A stretch of 64,000 nucleotides of DNA. It comes from Diplonema japonicum. Its lineage: Eukaryota; Euglenozoa; Diplonemea; Diplonemida; Diplonemidae. Below, in pieces: positions 20,010 through 30,122 of the stretch (the stretch's first letter is position 1; every line of letters begins with the position of its first letter). The stretch lies in the NCBI GenBank assembly GCA_964019335.1, contig OZ025665.1, positions 62,001 through 126,000 of the forward strand, written 5' to 3'. Both the position numbers and the translations under genes were made by a program. The notes under the pieces were generated by a model. That model ran no database searches, was not told the DNA's origin, and worked only from the letters and a program-made list of their open reading frames with translations.

Positions 20010-20428
20010 TTTTGCTTTTCCTTTTTGACTCCCGTCTTATTATTCTTTTGGTATTGTACAGGGACGGGTGTAGTCTCTTACTCTTCTTTTTCTCCAAACC
20101 CCTTCCCACCTGTTGTGAGCATAGATGTGACACTACTAAGAGGAAAGAGGGATAAAGTATGAAAATCAAAGCAACGTAGTCGGGCCACTATCATTAAAGG
20201 GTAAAGGGGACCACCTCGATGAGCGTGTGTAACGTGTAAAAGAGGATGGGAAGGGGGAAAAAAAAGGGGGGGATGGGGACATGAATAAAATAAAAATAAA
20301 AACAAACAAAAAAAAGAAAATACGCCGGTACACCAAGGGGACTAGGGACGGCCTTACGATACGATGAGTTGGGCTTAGGGAGGAGGTCGGCTCTTTTCTC
20401 CGAGGCTGGATTTAAAATTACCAACAAA
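20010..20428. other. Intergenic spacer
   Basis: Spacer between the His-rich repeat gene and the LSD1 finger gene. It contains A-rich runs near 20255-20320. No gene seen. Confidence 0.5.
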
Positions 20429-22729
20429 CTACTTAACACCAATGGCGAGCCCTGTCCTGGGGTCCCGCCTCTTACTGGCCATTGCATTTGCAGCTGACAC
20501 GGCAGCAATTGCGAGCTTCCCGCCAGACTGCGCAAGGGCGGAGTGGCTGCCTGACCCGAAGGCTTCGTGCCCACCACGGGCCTGGTGCAGCCCTGCTGCA
20601 GCGTGGTGGTGTCCGCCGTGATGCCCGTGTACCATGGACACACTGTGCCCGTGGCTGTGTGTTCTCGCAGGGACCAGGCGCTGCGGGGGGGGTGTCTTGT
20701 GTGCGCTTGCAGCTGCGGCAGGTATCCCATGTCTGGCTTCTGATTTTGCCTCCACAAGGGCAGCTTTCGCATGTGACTCTGCCTTGCGTGCCATCATAAC
20801 TGCATTCTTCGCCTCCATCACTTGTGGGTTGTACTTAATAGCCGCCTTCGCTGCCTCGTTCCGCATGGCAGCCACGTCCTGCCGTGCTCCAGTCGCCGTG
20901 TGTGATGCATGCGACGCGACATGCTCAGCGCGCACGGATGCATGCAACGCGTGCTTGGCGGCGTGCACTGCCGTCAATGCCGCATGATCAGCGTGGTATG
21001 CCTGTCAAATGTCCACTGTGCTTGTTCTGCATACCTTACTCCCAGCGTGCTTTGCACTGTCTTCTGCCTGCCGCGCGTTTTGTAACGCGTTTTCTGCTAA
21101 TTTCTCCGCCTTCTGAGCGTACTGTGTTGTGTGAGTTGGCGTGTGGTGTGGTGCGGTGCGTACCTTCAAAACTTGCTTTGCATCGTTCGACGCTTCCAGT
21201 GCCATCTTCTCGGCCCCCGCCGCCTTGCTGGCCGTCTTCTCCGCTAAGTGCGTCACATTGGCTACCTGATCCTTCGATGCGAAAGCCGAGGCGTGGTGCT
21301 GTTGTTGTTGATGGTGGTGGTGCCCCCCGTGGCCATGTTGTGTTGCATGTGTCTTGGAGTGGCCGTGCTTGGATCCTTCGCTCGTGTGGTTATGCTTCTC
21401 CGTTGCTGAACCGTGCTTGCTTTCACTGTGGTGGTTGTACCTTGTGCTGTGCTTGTTACTGTTCTCAGTCTTGCTGCCTTGCCCCGTGTTGTTGTCCTTG
21501 TTATGTTTACTATCGGCTGGCTTGTCGTGTGTTGTGTGTGTCTTCCCCTTCCCGTCACCGTTGTGCGTGTGCCCATCAGTTCCGCGCTTGGTTGCTTCAC
21601 CTTTGTGCGCCTTATGTTCGCTTCCCTGCGCCTTAGCCGTGTCACCTTTGTGGGTCTTATGCGTGTCACCTTTGTCCGGTTTATCCTTGTGCTCATTCTC
21701 ATGTGTCTTCACTGCCTCACTCTTGTGAGCTTTGTGACCACCTTCCTGTACCTTTGCTGTGTCACCTTTGTCCCCCTTAGGGTTGGTTTTGTCCTTGTGC
21801 TCATCAGTTCCATGTGTTTTCGCTTTTTCATCCTTATGGGCTTTATCCTTATGTTCACTTGCGTGGGCCTTTGTCGTGTCATTTTTGCCTCCCTTGGTGC
21901 TGGCTTTGTCTTTGTGTTCACTCTCGTGTGTCTTGGCACCCTTGTGGGCCTTCTCGCTATGTTCGCTTTTGTGAGCCGTGTCGCCTTTGTCACTCTTAGA
22001 ACTGGGCTTGTCTTTGTGCTCGTCATTTCGATGTTTCTCTGGTTCACTTTTGTGAGCCTTATCTTTATGTTCACTTGCATGTGCCTTTGTCGCGTCATCT
22101 TTGGGGTCCGTCTTGTCCTTATGGTCATCACTTTCATGTGCCTTCGCTTTTTCACCCTTGTGGGTCTTGCTATGTTCGCTTTCGTGTGCCTTTGCTGTGT
22201 CACCTTTGTCGCCCTTTGGACTGGCTTTGTCTTTGTGCTCATCATGCCCATGTGTCTTCGCTGCTTCACTCTTGTGGGCTTTTTCCTTTTGTTCACTTCC
22301 CTGTACTTTTGCTGCGTCGCTCTTGTCGTTTTTAGAGCTGGTCTTGTCCTTCTGGTCAGTCTTGTCGCCCTTGTCACCTTTGTCATGCTCGACAGCTTTG
22401 TGTGCGTGCGCATCACCTGCTTGTGGTTTGGCCTTCTTGCCGGCCTGTTTATCATCGCTGTGCGAGCTAGCTGTCTTAGCTTTATTACTCTCATCTGTCT
22501 TGTCACCCTTGCCTTCTGCACCTTTGTGTGCCTGAGTGTTGCTCCCTGTGCTTTTGGTATCAGTCTTCTCGCCCTTTACATTCTCCTTGCTTGCTGCTTT
22601 CAGTTCCCCCGTACTCGCTGTGGCCCCCTCTTTCTTTCCAGATTCAGTGCTCTCTGTCTTTGCCCCTGGGGGGTTATCAGTGGGAGTCCCCAGATGCAAA
22701 GCACCGAACATGTTGTTTAGAAAACTCAT
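20429..22729 (-). CDS. Lys/His/Asp-rich repeat protein with Ala-rich helical C-terminus (LEA-like)
   Basis: Three exons, complement(join(20429..21001,21035..21121,21164..22729)), 741 aa. Introns are 33 and 42 nt; the second has a GTACG donor. Residues about 110-400 are a degenerate tandem repeat of roughly 35-39 residues whose core reads like EHKDKASPKGDKGDTAKAH, with AHKSE or AHKGE at unit joins. A His-rich patch follows (HGHGGHHHHQQQQHH). The last 230 residues are Ala-rich amphipathic helix (AEKLAENALQNARQAEDSA and similar). Almost no large hydrophobic residues occur in the first 500. This composition recalls LEA-type desiccation-stress proteins and other disordered hydrophilins, but I do not see a diagnostic LEA motif. 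His patches could bind metal. The repeat biases leave a long but meaningless open frame on the opposite strand. Confidence 0.75.
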
Positions 22730-22817
22730 GGCAACGTGTAAATTCTGTAGTGGCTGATGGGCTGAAATGACATATTGAATGAGAAGTCATGGCACACAGA
22801 TTGGGTGTAAGGAGTTA

Positions 22818-24227
22818 TTAAGAAGGGACCTTCGTCTCTTTCCTTCTTCTTGCGGGGGACACAGACTGAGAGTGGATCTTTTGCAAGCGGCGAGAAAGCT
22901 CGGACGCGAAAACCTTCTTGTTAGTGCCCCTGGGAGATGCTGCACGACGGGAAGCAGACTCAGAGCGTTGGCGGCGCTCGTTAGTCTGATGCCATGCTTC
23001 GGTCTCGTCGATGGCAAGTGTGATCTTATGTGCTTCGACGATGGCACCCAGCTCTTGCACAGTGGCGCGCAACAAGCGCCTGTCCTTGGCAAGCTCCTCG
23101 GTCAGTGCCCTGATCGAGCCTGTCCTCTCTGCTGCGGAAGGGGCCTCGCGCTCCTCGTGAACAGGCTTGCTTGAAGCTGGCGACGAGGGCGACTGTGATA
23201 AGCTGTGGACCCTTGTGTGCATGCGTGACCAGTACGCCTTGCGGCACCCTTGAAGATGCTTCCGCGCCCGCTCCTGGCCTTTGTTAATAATCTGCTGCCT
23301 CTCCGGCCATCTAGTAGAGTCATCGTCGTCGCCGTCGTCTATCTTCATGACGGGGACCTGCACGTCGGCACCAGCCGTTTCATAAATGTCCTCGCGTATC
23401 CTAGGAGAGGTGTGGAGGCGGGGCGACGTGTCGCGCGGCGCAGTGGGCGGTGCGGGCGGTGTTCTCGTTCGCCGCCTGCTCCCGTCGTCGCTGTGCCCCT
23501 GTGTGATCGGAGAGATGGTGGTGTCGAAGTGTGCCGGGCTGAACCCCAGCACGTCACCGCGTTCGTTGTTTGGAGTTGCAGCATACTGCTGCTGCTGTGG
23601 GGGGTATTGCTGGAACTGTTGCTGCTGCTGCTGGTGTTGAATTGCAAGCTCGATTTTCCGCTGAATGGCTTCTTGCTGCTCTTGGATTTCTCGTTGCTGC
23701 GTGACCAGACCAGAGATAACATCCCCTACAGAGAGCGGAGATTGCGTGTCCACAGTCTCTTCCGTCTGCCATTTGATCTCCCTCATGGGGTCCTCTCGTG
23801 TGGGTGTTGCACTCCCTGTGGGCGATCTTGACCCGGAATGCTGGACAGCTGGGACGGAACCTACTCGCGGTGGTGTGATGCCCTGCCCACCAGGACCCTG
23901 CCCAGGGCGGCCAAGAGAAGATGGAACGGAACTAGGCAAAGGTGGGCTTGCAGTGTGCACAACCGGCTGGTATGCAGCCCACTGCTCTTCTAGGGCTGAA
24001 TCCGCACCAGACTGCACCATAGCCAGGCCTGGGCGAAGCTTTCTAGGTGGTGTCGATGGCCGGGCTTCTTGAGGTTTCCCTATTCCGGGGACAATCAAGG
24101 GCTCATCAGGTGGTGGCGGGTCTGGAGCCTTCCGCGTGGGTGTCCTCACCGACCCTTCGCTCTGCCCCCTCACCTTCTTGTCAAACTCCTCCTTCCTCTC
24201 ATTTAGAGCATTGATAAACGCTTCCAT
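22818..24227 (-). CDS. Proline/glutamine-rich disordered protein
   Basis: Single exon, 469 aa, only about 90 bp from the start of the next gene downstream. It has a short helical N-terminus (EAFINALNERKEEFDKKVRG) and long Pro/Ser/Thr-rich linkers with many SP and TP sites. A Gln-rich helix follows at about 180-220 (QREIQEQQEAIQRKIELA, then CAG-type glutamine runs), an acidic patch near 300, and a C-terminal helix with SSELSRRLQKIHSQ-like sequence and a basic tail. SP/TP density suggests regulation by proline-directed kinases. I recognise no family; a cytoskeletal or basal-body adaptor is possible but unproven. Confidence 0.7.
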   Translation of the reverse strand: MEAFINALNERKEEFDKKVRGQSEGSVRTPTRKAPDPPPPDEPLIVPGIGKPQEARPSTPPRKLRPGLAMVQSGADSALEEQWAAYQPVVHTASPPLPSSVPSSLGRPGQGPGGQGITPPRVGSVPAVQHSGSRSPTGSATPTREDPMREIKWQTEETVDTQSPLSVGDVISGLVTQQREIQEQQEAIQRKIELAIQHQQQQQQFQQYPPQQQQYAATPNNERGDVLGFSPAHFDTTISPITQGHSDDGSRRRTRTPPAPPTAPRDTSPRLHTSPRIREDIYETAGADVQVPVMKIDDGDDDDSTRWPERQQIINKGQERARKHLQGCRKAYWSRMHTRVHSLSQSPSSPASSKPVHEEREAPSAAERTGSIRALTEELAKDRRLLRATVQELGAIVEAHKITLAIDETEAWHQTNERRQRSESASRRAASPRGTNKKVFASELSRRLQKIHSQSVSPARRRKETKVPS

Positions 24228-24492
24228 AGTTTCTTAAAAGGGCGGGGTAAAAAAAAAGGGGGGTTAACAGGTACAAATACACTGAAAAAATCTATTCCTG
24301 GAAAAGACCGTTCGTAGAAAGGAGCAAGAAAATATTTGGAAGAAAAAAAAAATTATGAAACAACGTTTGAAGATAAAAGAACCTCCTCCACTATTCTTAT
24401 AACCACCCAAGACTGCGAAGGAAGCTCTTTGGCAACGGGGGGGGCTCAACACCCTCCCGATGTTTCACTGGAATATGTGATGTCTTGCGTGC

Positions 24493-24768
24493 CTAGAGAT
24501 GAGTGTTATTTGGATATTCTTTACAGTTCGGACACACCTCTTCTCCGTAATGCCTCGACGACAGCAGGGACATGATGGAAAAAAAGCCCAAAACGCCTGC
24601 CACGATGTAGATCCCGTTATTCCCCATCGCTTCTCTGCTCCCTGCGGGAGATGCTTTATTCTTTTTCTGAACAGGCGCCTTTCGTTGCACCTTCAAAGCA
24701 GCCATCCCTGTAACCGGAGGTGGCTTCGCCTTAAACACACTACCAAGGAACTTTCTCACTGCAGCCAT
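24493..24768 (-). CDS. Small single-pass membrane protein
   Basis: 91 aa with a basic, Lys/Pro-rich N-terminus, one hydrophobic helix (IYIVAGVLGFFSIMSLLSS, about 52-71) and a short tail with a CPNC pair. The N-terminus could be a mitochondrial-type or cytosolic basic segment. No family is recognised. A GTGTGT near the stop, with CATCTCTAG after it, could act as an intron that would replace the last 15 residues, so the C-terminus is less certain than the rest. Confidence 0.6.
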   Translation of the reverse strand: MAAVRKFLGSVFKAKPPPVTGMAALKVQRKAPVQKKNKASPAGSREAMGNNGIYIVAGVLGFFSIMSLLSSRHYGEEVCPNCKEYPNNTHL

Positions 24769-25210
24769 ATCTAAATAATTTTGTTTTGTTTCTCTTTTCC
24801 TATTTCTTCGTGCTTTTTTTACTTATTGATGCTTAAGGATTCTGGTACATTGGAATAAACGTGGAAAAGATACAAACAATTTTACTTTTTTTTTATTTTC
24901 TCTCTTTTGTTTTCCCTTGCTTTATTTCTCTTTTTCGTTCTTCTGACCACTGGAGTTCCTCTCTCTAACAAATAAAAGACTGGAACTGAAGATTTAAAAA
25001 AAAAAAGAGCGAAAAGGCGCCTGAATAAACGTATTTTACGCAACCACGTGATGCACAACCCCCCCCCCCCCCCCCCCCCCCGGATATGTCCCTTGAGTGC
25101 ACTGCTCTAACACCAAGGTCTGAGCGCGTGTACAGGCTAATATACAGGTACCTAACTGCCCTGAGACTGATAAATACTGATCTCTTTGGGCTTTCTTGAA
25201 TTTCTTTGTC
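24769..25210. other. Intergenic spacer with C run
   Basis: Contains a 23-C run at 25059-25081 and T-rich tracts. No gene seen. Confidence 0.6.
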
Positions 25211-25828
25211 TCACCTTGCAGGCGATATCTTTATGGTGGTTGTCGTCGGGCTGCCTGCTTTCCACCTGACAGGAGACACGTTAGGACTTGCATAGCTGGT
25301 GGACATAGGGGAGATATCGTAGAGAACTGTGTTGAAGGACTTCAGGGGGGAGTGTAGAGCGGTGGGGAGACCGCCACCGCAGACTGCTGACCCACCGCCT
25401 GAGGATGACGCTGCCCTTGGTGGCGGAGTTATGACAAGGCAAACAGTGAATGTTTGCGTGTCGAGCAAGGCTTTGATATTATCGAGAGTGCTGATTGCCT
25501 TTCCATTGCATCGCACCACCTTCCAGTCCAAGTAGCCCCCCAGCCCTCCCTTCTCTGCAGACCCACCTTCCAAAACCCCTTGTATCTGCAAGTTCGCATC
25601 GACTGTTAGCCCAAGCCCACCTTCCTTGTTATGCAACAGCTCAAACACCTCCCCTCCAGGAACGTCCTCCGCCACGTCCTCCTTCATCACGTCTAACAAC
25701 GGCCTCGGGACCTCCTTCAGCTTCTTCACAACTTCTTCCGTCTCAACCTCCTTCTCGCTCTCCTGTTTTGTCGCTTTTTTATTCCATGGCCACTCCCACA
25801 GAGGTATATCGTCCACCTGACGCACCAT
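25211..25828 (-). CDS. PDZ-like domain protein
   Basis: 205 aa from the ATG at 25828; an upstream in-frame extension has no ATG. The first 55 residues are charged. Residues about 60-135 have the PDZ pattern: GGLGLTVDANLQIQGV, then GGSAEKGGL, and RCNGKAISTLDNI before a final strand (TFTVCLVITP). The C-terminus is Ser/Pro/Gly-rich with ISPMSTSYASPNVSPV, which holds several SP sites. PDZ domains bind C-terminal peptides and organise membrane or signalling complexes. The domain call rests on pattern rather than on a close relative. Confidence 0.65.
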   Translation of the reverse strand: MVRQVDDIPLWEWPWNKKATKQESEKEVETEEVVKKLKEVPRPLLDVMKEDVAEDVPGGEVFELLHNKEGGLGLTVDANLQIQGVLEGGSAEKGGLGGYLDWKVVRCNGKAISTLDNIKALLDTQTFTVCLVITPPPRAASSSGGGSAVCGGGLPTALHSPLKSFNTVLYDISPMSTSYASPNVSPVRWKAGSPTTTTIKISPAR

Positions 25829-25977
25829 GTTCACATTCAAAGAGAAGAAGAAAAGAACTGGGTTGCAAAGCTCAGCAAATCAGAACAATTTCACTATGAT
25901 ATATGGAAGCGAAGTGGTTAGCAACGGCCCAACTAATAATGAAGAAGGAGAAAAATGAAAGGGGGGTGTAAACCGCC

Positions 25978-27684
25978 CTACGCGAGAGTGACGATGTAAG
26001 TAGGGTAGGCTTGGTGGCCCTCGTAAACGACGAACATTGTGGCCTGCAACGGGTCGAAGGTGTTGCAGGTTGTGTCGTGATGCTTTGAAGGCGCTGCAGA
26101 GTCTTGCGGAGGCGTCACGACAGCAGGGTTGTCGCTGTAGCAAGATGAGCCCACACAGACGAGGGACATCACGATGAAGGGAGGCGGAGAGGAGGCAGAG
26201 GCTACCGCCTGTGAGATTGACGCGTAGAAGTGTCGTCCATTACCCCAGGGACCTGTTCCGTAGGACTTGCAAGGGACTCTCCTCCCGGTGCCAAATCCCT
26301 TGTGGATGATGAGGGCTGCTTCAGTACGGTCGACTGCGGTGAATAAAACCTGCTCATTCAAAACACCTCCATTCCGAGTCGCAACTCCCTGCCTGCAATG
26401 CAGATATTGTGCCCACAGGTCTTTATTGCAAATCCTTTCTAGCCCGTACATGTCATACCCGTCCAGCAGCTCCATCACGTGTAACCCTTCCTCCTCGTCC
26501 ACTCCGATGGGCACCACTTCTACCGTGTTCTGTGTTGCATCCCATCGTCCCCGGAATGCAATAGCCTCTGGTGACCCGATTCCTGTCGCCACCAAGGGTG
26601 CAACCGGCGTCACAGTGTGAGACATACGCGTGCAGTGTGCCACAGCGCGTGAAAAAATATCCTTCGAAAGACAAGACTCCCCTGATTCGAGAAGCGCCTG
26701 CTGGTGGCACTTCGGTCCATTTGGACATTGGTGGATGTAGATGGACATGTGGTGCAGGGACGTATCTTTGCAGCTTTGCCCCAGGGTGCAAGGCTCCGTT
26801 GGTGTCTCTATCCATTCCGCGCAGTTTATGCGGCAAGGTAGTTCGTACCCGTACGTCCGATGCTTTATGACCGTGTTGGTTTCATCGATCATGAGGAGGG
26901 GTGACCCCTCTAGGTCTGATAACAGCAACGGGCGATTTAATAAAGGGTTGGAAGTCAGGTTCGAAGGTGGGCATGGGACCCTTAAGGTTATTGGTTGTCT
27001 TATTAACGGAGAGACCTTGTGGGTGAGGGGGTTGCGAAGCTCCATTGAGACGAATTCCACAAGAAGGGTTTCGCTTTGCCACATCACAGTGCATCGTGTG
27101 TCCATGGAGGTGGTGTACCGCAGCTCAATCAGCTCGTTTAGATCCCAAGGAAATGCGCAGTGCTTGCCTTCCTCTTGCAGCACCGCCCAACAAGCCTGAG
27201 GTACTACCAACAACTTCTGCACCGCTCTCGACCTAACGCACATCGTGCCTTCATCCAAGTCAGCGTCACGCCAGCCCTTGCCTAGCCGCCAGTTTGATGG
27301 ACCGTGGTAGCCGACGGGGCGCTCCAACCAAAACCACTTCAATTGAGGTTCTAACCCAGGGTGGCCTTGTGAGAGTTCACTGCCCTTCGTGGTAAAGTCA
27401 ACATGGAGCTTTGAACAGAATGTCCCCAAGCGGCACCTCCCCTTATTGTGGTGGAGACAGATGTCCTGGACTTTCTTCATTCGCTCTTGAGCGACGGCAG
27501 TCCTAGGCTTTGCAATTTCACCGTCTTCTGAGCTCGTGCTACTACCACTGTCCATATATTCTTGCGGCGGAGGAATAAACCCATGAACAGCACCACCCGA
27601 AAGAAAATCTGCCACCTCCATGTCCCGTACTGCCAGTAAGTGCCTACATTGCTGCTTACGGTAGCTCACACGGTGCTTCGGCAT
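25978..27684 (-). CDS. CCCH-WWE-PARP-like protein with degenerate ADP-ribosyltransferase motif
   Basis: Single exon, 568 aa. A CCCH finger spans C76, C84, C90 and H94 (C-x7-C-x5-C-x3-H). A WWE-like domain covers about 165-232 (FPWDLNELIELRY, then TLLVEFVSMELRNPLTHKV). Residues 299-318 fit the PAR-binding zinc finger spacing (CTLGQSCK, then HMSIYIH); a second set at 320-356 has an insertion. The last 150 residues align with PARP12-type catalytic domains: ICNKDLWAQYL, NEQVLF, GFGTGRR, GNGRHFYAS, FDPLQATMFVVYEGHQ, YPTYIV. The NAD-binding His of LFHGT is replaced (LFTAV) and the YFA Tyr is shifted, so catalysis is doubtful. The architecture matches PARP12, TIPARP and inactive PARP13/ZAP, which bind RNA and ADP-ribose. 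The nearest known role is RNA or ADP-ribose recognition, not transfer. Confidence 0.82.
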   Translation of the reverse strand: MPKHRVSYRKQQCRHLLAVRDMEVADFLSGGAVHGFIPPPQEYMDSGSSTSSEDGEIAKPRTAVAQERMKKVQDICLHHNKGRCRLGTFCSKLHVDFTTKGSELSQGHPGLEPQLKWFWLERPVGYHGPSNWRLGKGWRDADLDEGTMCVRSRAVQKLLVVPQACWAVLQEEGKHCAFPWDLNELIELRYTTSMDTRCTVMWQSETLLVEFVSMELRNPLTHKVSPLIRQPITLRVPCPPSNLTSNPLLNRPLLLSDLEGSPLLMIDETNTVIKHRTYGYELPCRINCAEWIETPTEPCTLGQSCKDTSLHHMSIYIHQCPNGPKCHQQALLESGESCLSKDIFSRAVAHCTRMSHTVTPVAPLVATGIGSPEAIAFRGRWDATQNTVEVVPIGVDEEEGLHVMELLDGYDMYGLERICNKDLWAQYLHCRQGVATRNGGVLNEQVLFTAVDRTEAALIIHKGFGTGRRVPCKSYGTGPWGNGRHFYASISQAVASASSPPPFIVMSLVCVGSSCYSDNPAVVTPPQDSAAPSKHHDTTCNTFDPLQATMFVVYEGHQAYPTYIVTLA

Positions 27685-28109
27685 TTTATTCTTTCTCGGT
27701 TTCCTCTTTACATTTTCTGCTTGAGATAAGGGTCTTTTTGTGTCTAATAAGGGGAGGGCAACAAAATAAGAAGAAAGGTGTTCCTCTATGGCTTTTTATT
27801 TTTCTCTTTCTTTGTACGGCAACGTTCCATTTTCACTTTAGTTTCGCTTTCAAAATCTCGGCAAACACCCTTTTCTGGAAGCTCCAGAAAACCGGTCAGA
27901 AAAAAAAGAAGAAAAAAGATAACTCCTGAACTACCGAGAAGGAGGCGAGGAGGGGAGAAAAAACTGTGAGAGAGGGGGTTTATTTTTTCATGGTTATTTC
28001 CTTTGTTACGCTCGAATAAAGGAAGAAGAAGAAAGAGAAAAAAGGTGAGAGAAAAATAAACGAGCAAAAAATAAAATAACGGAAGGGAAAGAAAGGCAAG
28101 GAGTCATGT
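27685..28109. other. Intergenic spacer
   Basis: Purine-rich near 27900-28090 on the plus strand. No gene seen. Confidence 0.5.
27744..27780 (-). promoter_or_regulatory. Candidate trans-splice acceptor for the PARP-like gene
   Basis: A pyrimidine tract on the minus strand (ctttcttcttattttgttgc and on) ends in CCTTATTAG, with the AG at 27744-27745, 59 nt before the ATG. Inference. Confidence 0.35.
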
Positions 28110-29700
28110 TCAAAGAGAGCTCATCAGCTTGCTGTCAAGGACGAGGGGCTCCCCTTCGCCCAGGCCTTTGGTTAATAGTTCCCATTTCTCGGCAACATCA
28201 CCCAAACCCTCTCCAGCGTAACTTACCAAAGGAGAGATCTCCACGGGACGGTCGCCAACCTGAACGCCAGCTGCGAGGAGCCAGCTCTTGTGAAGGGACA
28301 GAATATCTTTTGAAGCAGTCTTGGGCGTGTCCTGTATTTGTTTTATTCGTTATCCCTTTGTCCATACTCTCGGTTTGTCATCACCGTTCTTAATTGCGCT
28401 GAACTCGGTAGTTCTGTCAACCTGAAGTGAAGAGTAAAACCAAAACAAAAAGACAAGCACACCTGCAGCAACCCAAACGAGTCAGCAGCAGCGAACGCAT
28501 CAAAAATAAAAGTCTCCAGCTTTATCCCTTTCACAGGCCCCTCAATGGTGGGGATGTCTTTGACGGCAAGGTGCCAAATCGAACCCCTGTTATTTATTTT
28601 GTATTCTCCTTTTAAAAAGGCAAACAATACCTTTTGCAGTACTCCAGGGCGGGGCCTGCGAGAAACTTCAATGAGTAGCAGTGGATGGCAGGGTTGGCTG
28701 CTCCGTACAAGAGGCCACCCTCCGGGGTGGTCTCTTGGGCCCGCTCGGCTCCGATTTCAGAATACTCGATAACACCGTAGCGTTGGTTACGAAGAGCGAA
28801 GACACCCACAGCCTCAGAAGCGTCCTTCTTGGGAATAGTCTTGGCTGCAGCGTCTACCTTGCGGGCTGCGCAAAAGCCGTAAAAGACAGGGTCTGCGACC
28901 TTGATGAGGATGTTGTCCACTGAGTAGACCTGCACCCACTCCACACCCCGTGCCGCCATCCAGTCGAGAGTGCCCGATCGCTGTAGTGCCGTGTAGATTC
29001 CGCCATTCCCATCAGGCGACATGGAGATATCACCTTTCTTCGCCAACAGTATCTTTCCATCTTGGTCCAAAGACGGCATCCTCCCTTGCATGAAAAACCT
29101 GATCTGGCTGCTTTCCAGCCCGAAATAATTCTGCTCTTCAAAATACGCTTTTGTTGCATCGTGTGTAGCATGAGACGTCATCACAAGCCACGCGATGCTT
29201 GGGTTCGACTCCGGGAATGCGGACTTTGCCAACGTCTCCAATCTCTTAATCTTCTCGGCTTGGAAGGCGAACAGTGACTTCCCTCTTGGAAGGTCCATCT
29301 TCGCACCCTCCACACTAGAATCACCGAGAATTCCTTTAGGGAATGTCGAGCCCAGTCGTGTGCCTTGACCGCCTGCCATGACAATCACTGCTGCTTTCGA
29401 CTCTGCGATTTGTTGAAGCCCGAGAGTATTCCATCTTTCAGTCTCCTCGGAGTCGGCACCGACGACACCAAGGTCCTTCTGGTTAGCTGGTTCAATCTCC
29501 TTATTATCCTGTTTTTCTGCCGTCCAGCTGCTCTCACCTACCAACTCGGAGAGCGCAACACACCCGACCCTTTCTTCTATTTCATTCACTTGCTCGCACA
29601 GTGTTTTCCTCTCGTTCTCACTCAGTTCGTCCCAATACCTAGTCACCTGCTCCTGGTGACACTTCTTCAGCAATGCTTCTGTCTCTAAATTCGCAGGCAT
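28110..29700 (-). CDS. UAP1: UDP-N-acetylglucosamine pyrophosphorylase
   Basis: Four exons, complement(join(28110..28331,28368..28421,28463..28586,28631..29700)), 489 aa; human UAP1 is about 505-522 aa. Introns are 36, 41 and 44 nt. The nucleotidyltransferase signature MAGGQGTRLGSTFPKGILG is near residue 107. Further family blocks are MTSHATHDATKAYF, MSPDGNGGIYTAL, WHLAVKDIPTIEGPVKGIK, LSLHKSWLLAAGV and the late EISPLVSYAGEGL. The last three appear only after splicing, which confirms the exon joins. The enzyme makes UDP-GlcNAc from UTP and GlcNAc-1-phosphate in the cytosol, feeding N-glycans, GPI anchors and chitin-like polymers. Exon 3 is only 18 codons. A GTAAGT in the last exon looks like a donor but is read as VS within EISPLVSY, so it is not used. 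Confidence 0.95.
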
Positions 29701-29803
29701 TGTGTTTCACCCTTTTCTGCGTGAGAGGCAATTAAAGAGCGAAGGGGATACAAGAAAATGAAGAAAGACCAATATGAAAAACAAAGAACCAAACTGCAGG
29801 GCG

Positions 29804-29836
<33 letters not shown>

Positions 29837-30122
29837 AATGAAAAAAGACAAAACTTCAAGAAACAGAACAGCGGGAGGGGAAAAGGGGACCGTCAGAGTC
29901 TTTTCTAAAAAAAAAACAGTTCTTTCTTTTATAATAATGGTACGAGTTGCGTTCCGAAACAAGAGAAAAGAAAAAAAAGAATGAAAAAGACAAAGAGCTT
30001 GGAAGGAGAGAGGATAGAAGTGTCTGTTGAAGGGAGGAAGGAACATTACGGAAGTGATCTTCTTCTGATCTCCCAAGCTTTTCTTTATTAATTTGCTTTT
30101 TCATCTTCTCTTTTACTTTTCC
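29701..30122. other. Intergenic spacer with T run
   Basis: Has a 31-T run at 29805-29835. No gene seen. Confidence 0.6.

Noticed and set aside
20429-20977. Ala/His-rich frame as a separate gene
   Set aside because: It lacks an ATG and joins in frame to the upstream repeat protein through a 33-nt GTATGC...ACAG intron.
21413-22720. A 435-codon open frame on the plus strand
   Set aside because: It is antisense to the Lys/His/Asp repeat gene. The hydrophobic, Cys-rich translation is a by-product of that gene's AAG/GAC/CAC codon bias.
28240-28260. GTAAGT in the last UAP1 exon as a splice donor
   Set aside because: Reading through gives EISPLVSYAGEGL, the conserved end of the family, so it is coding.
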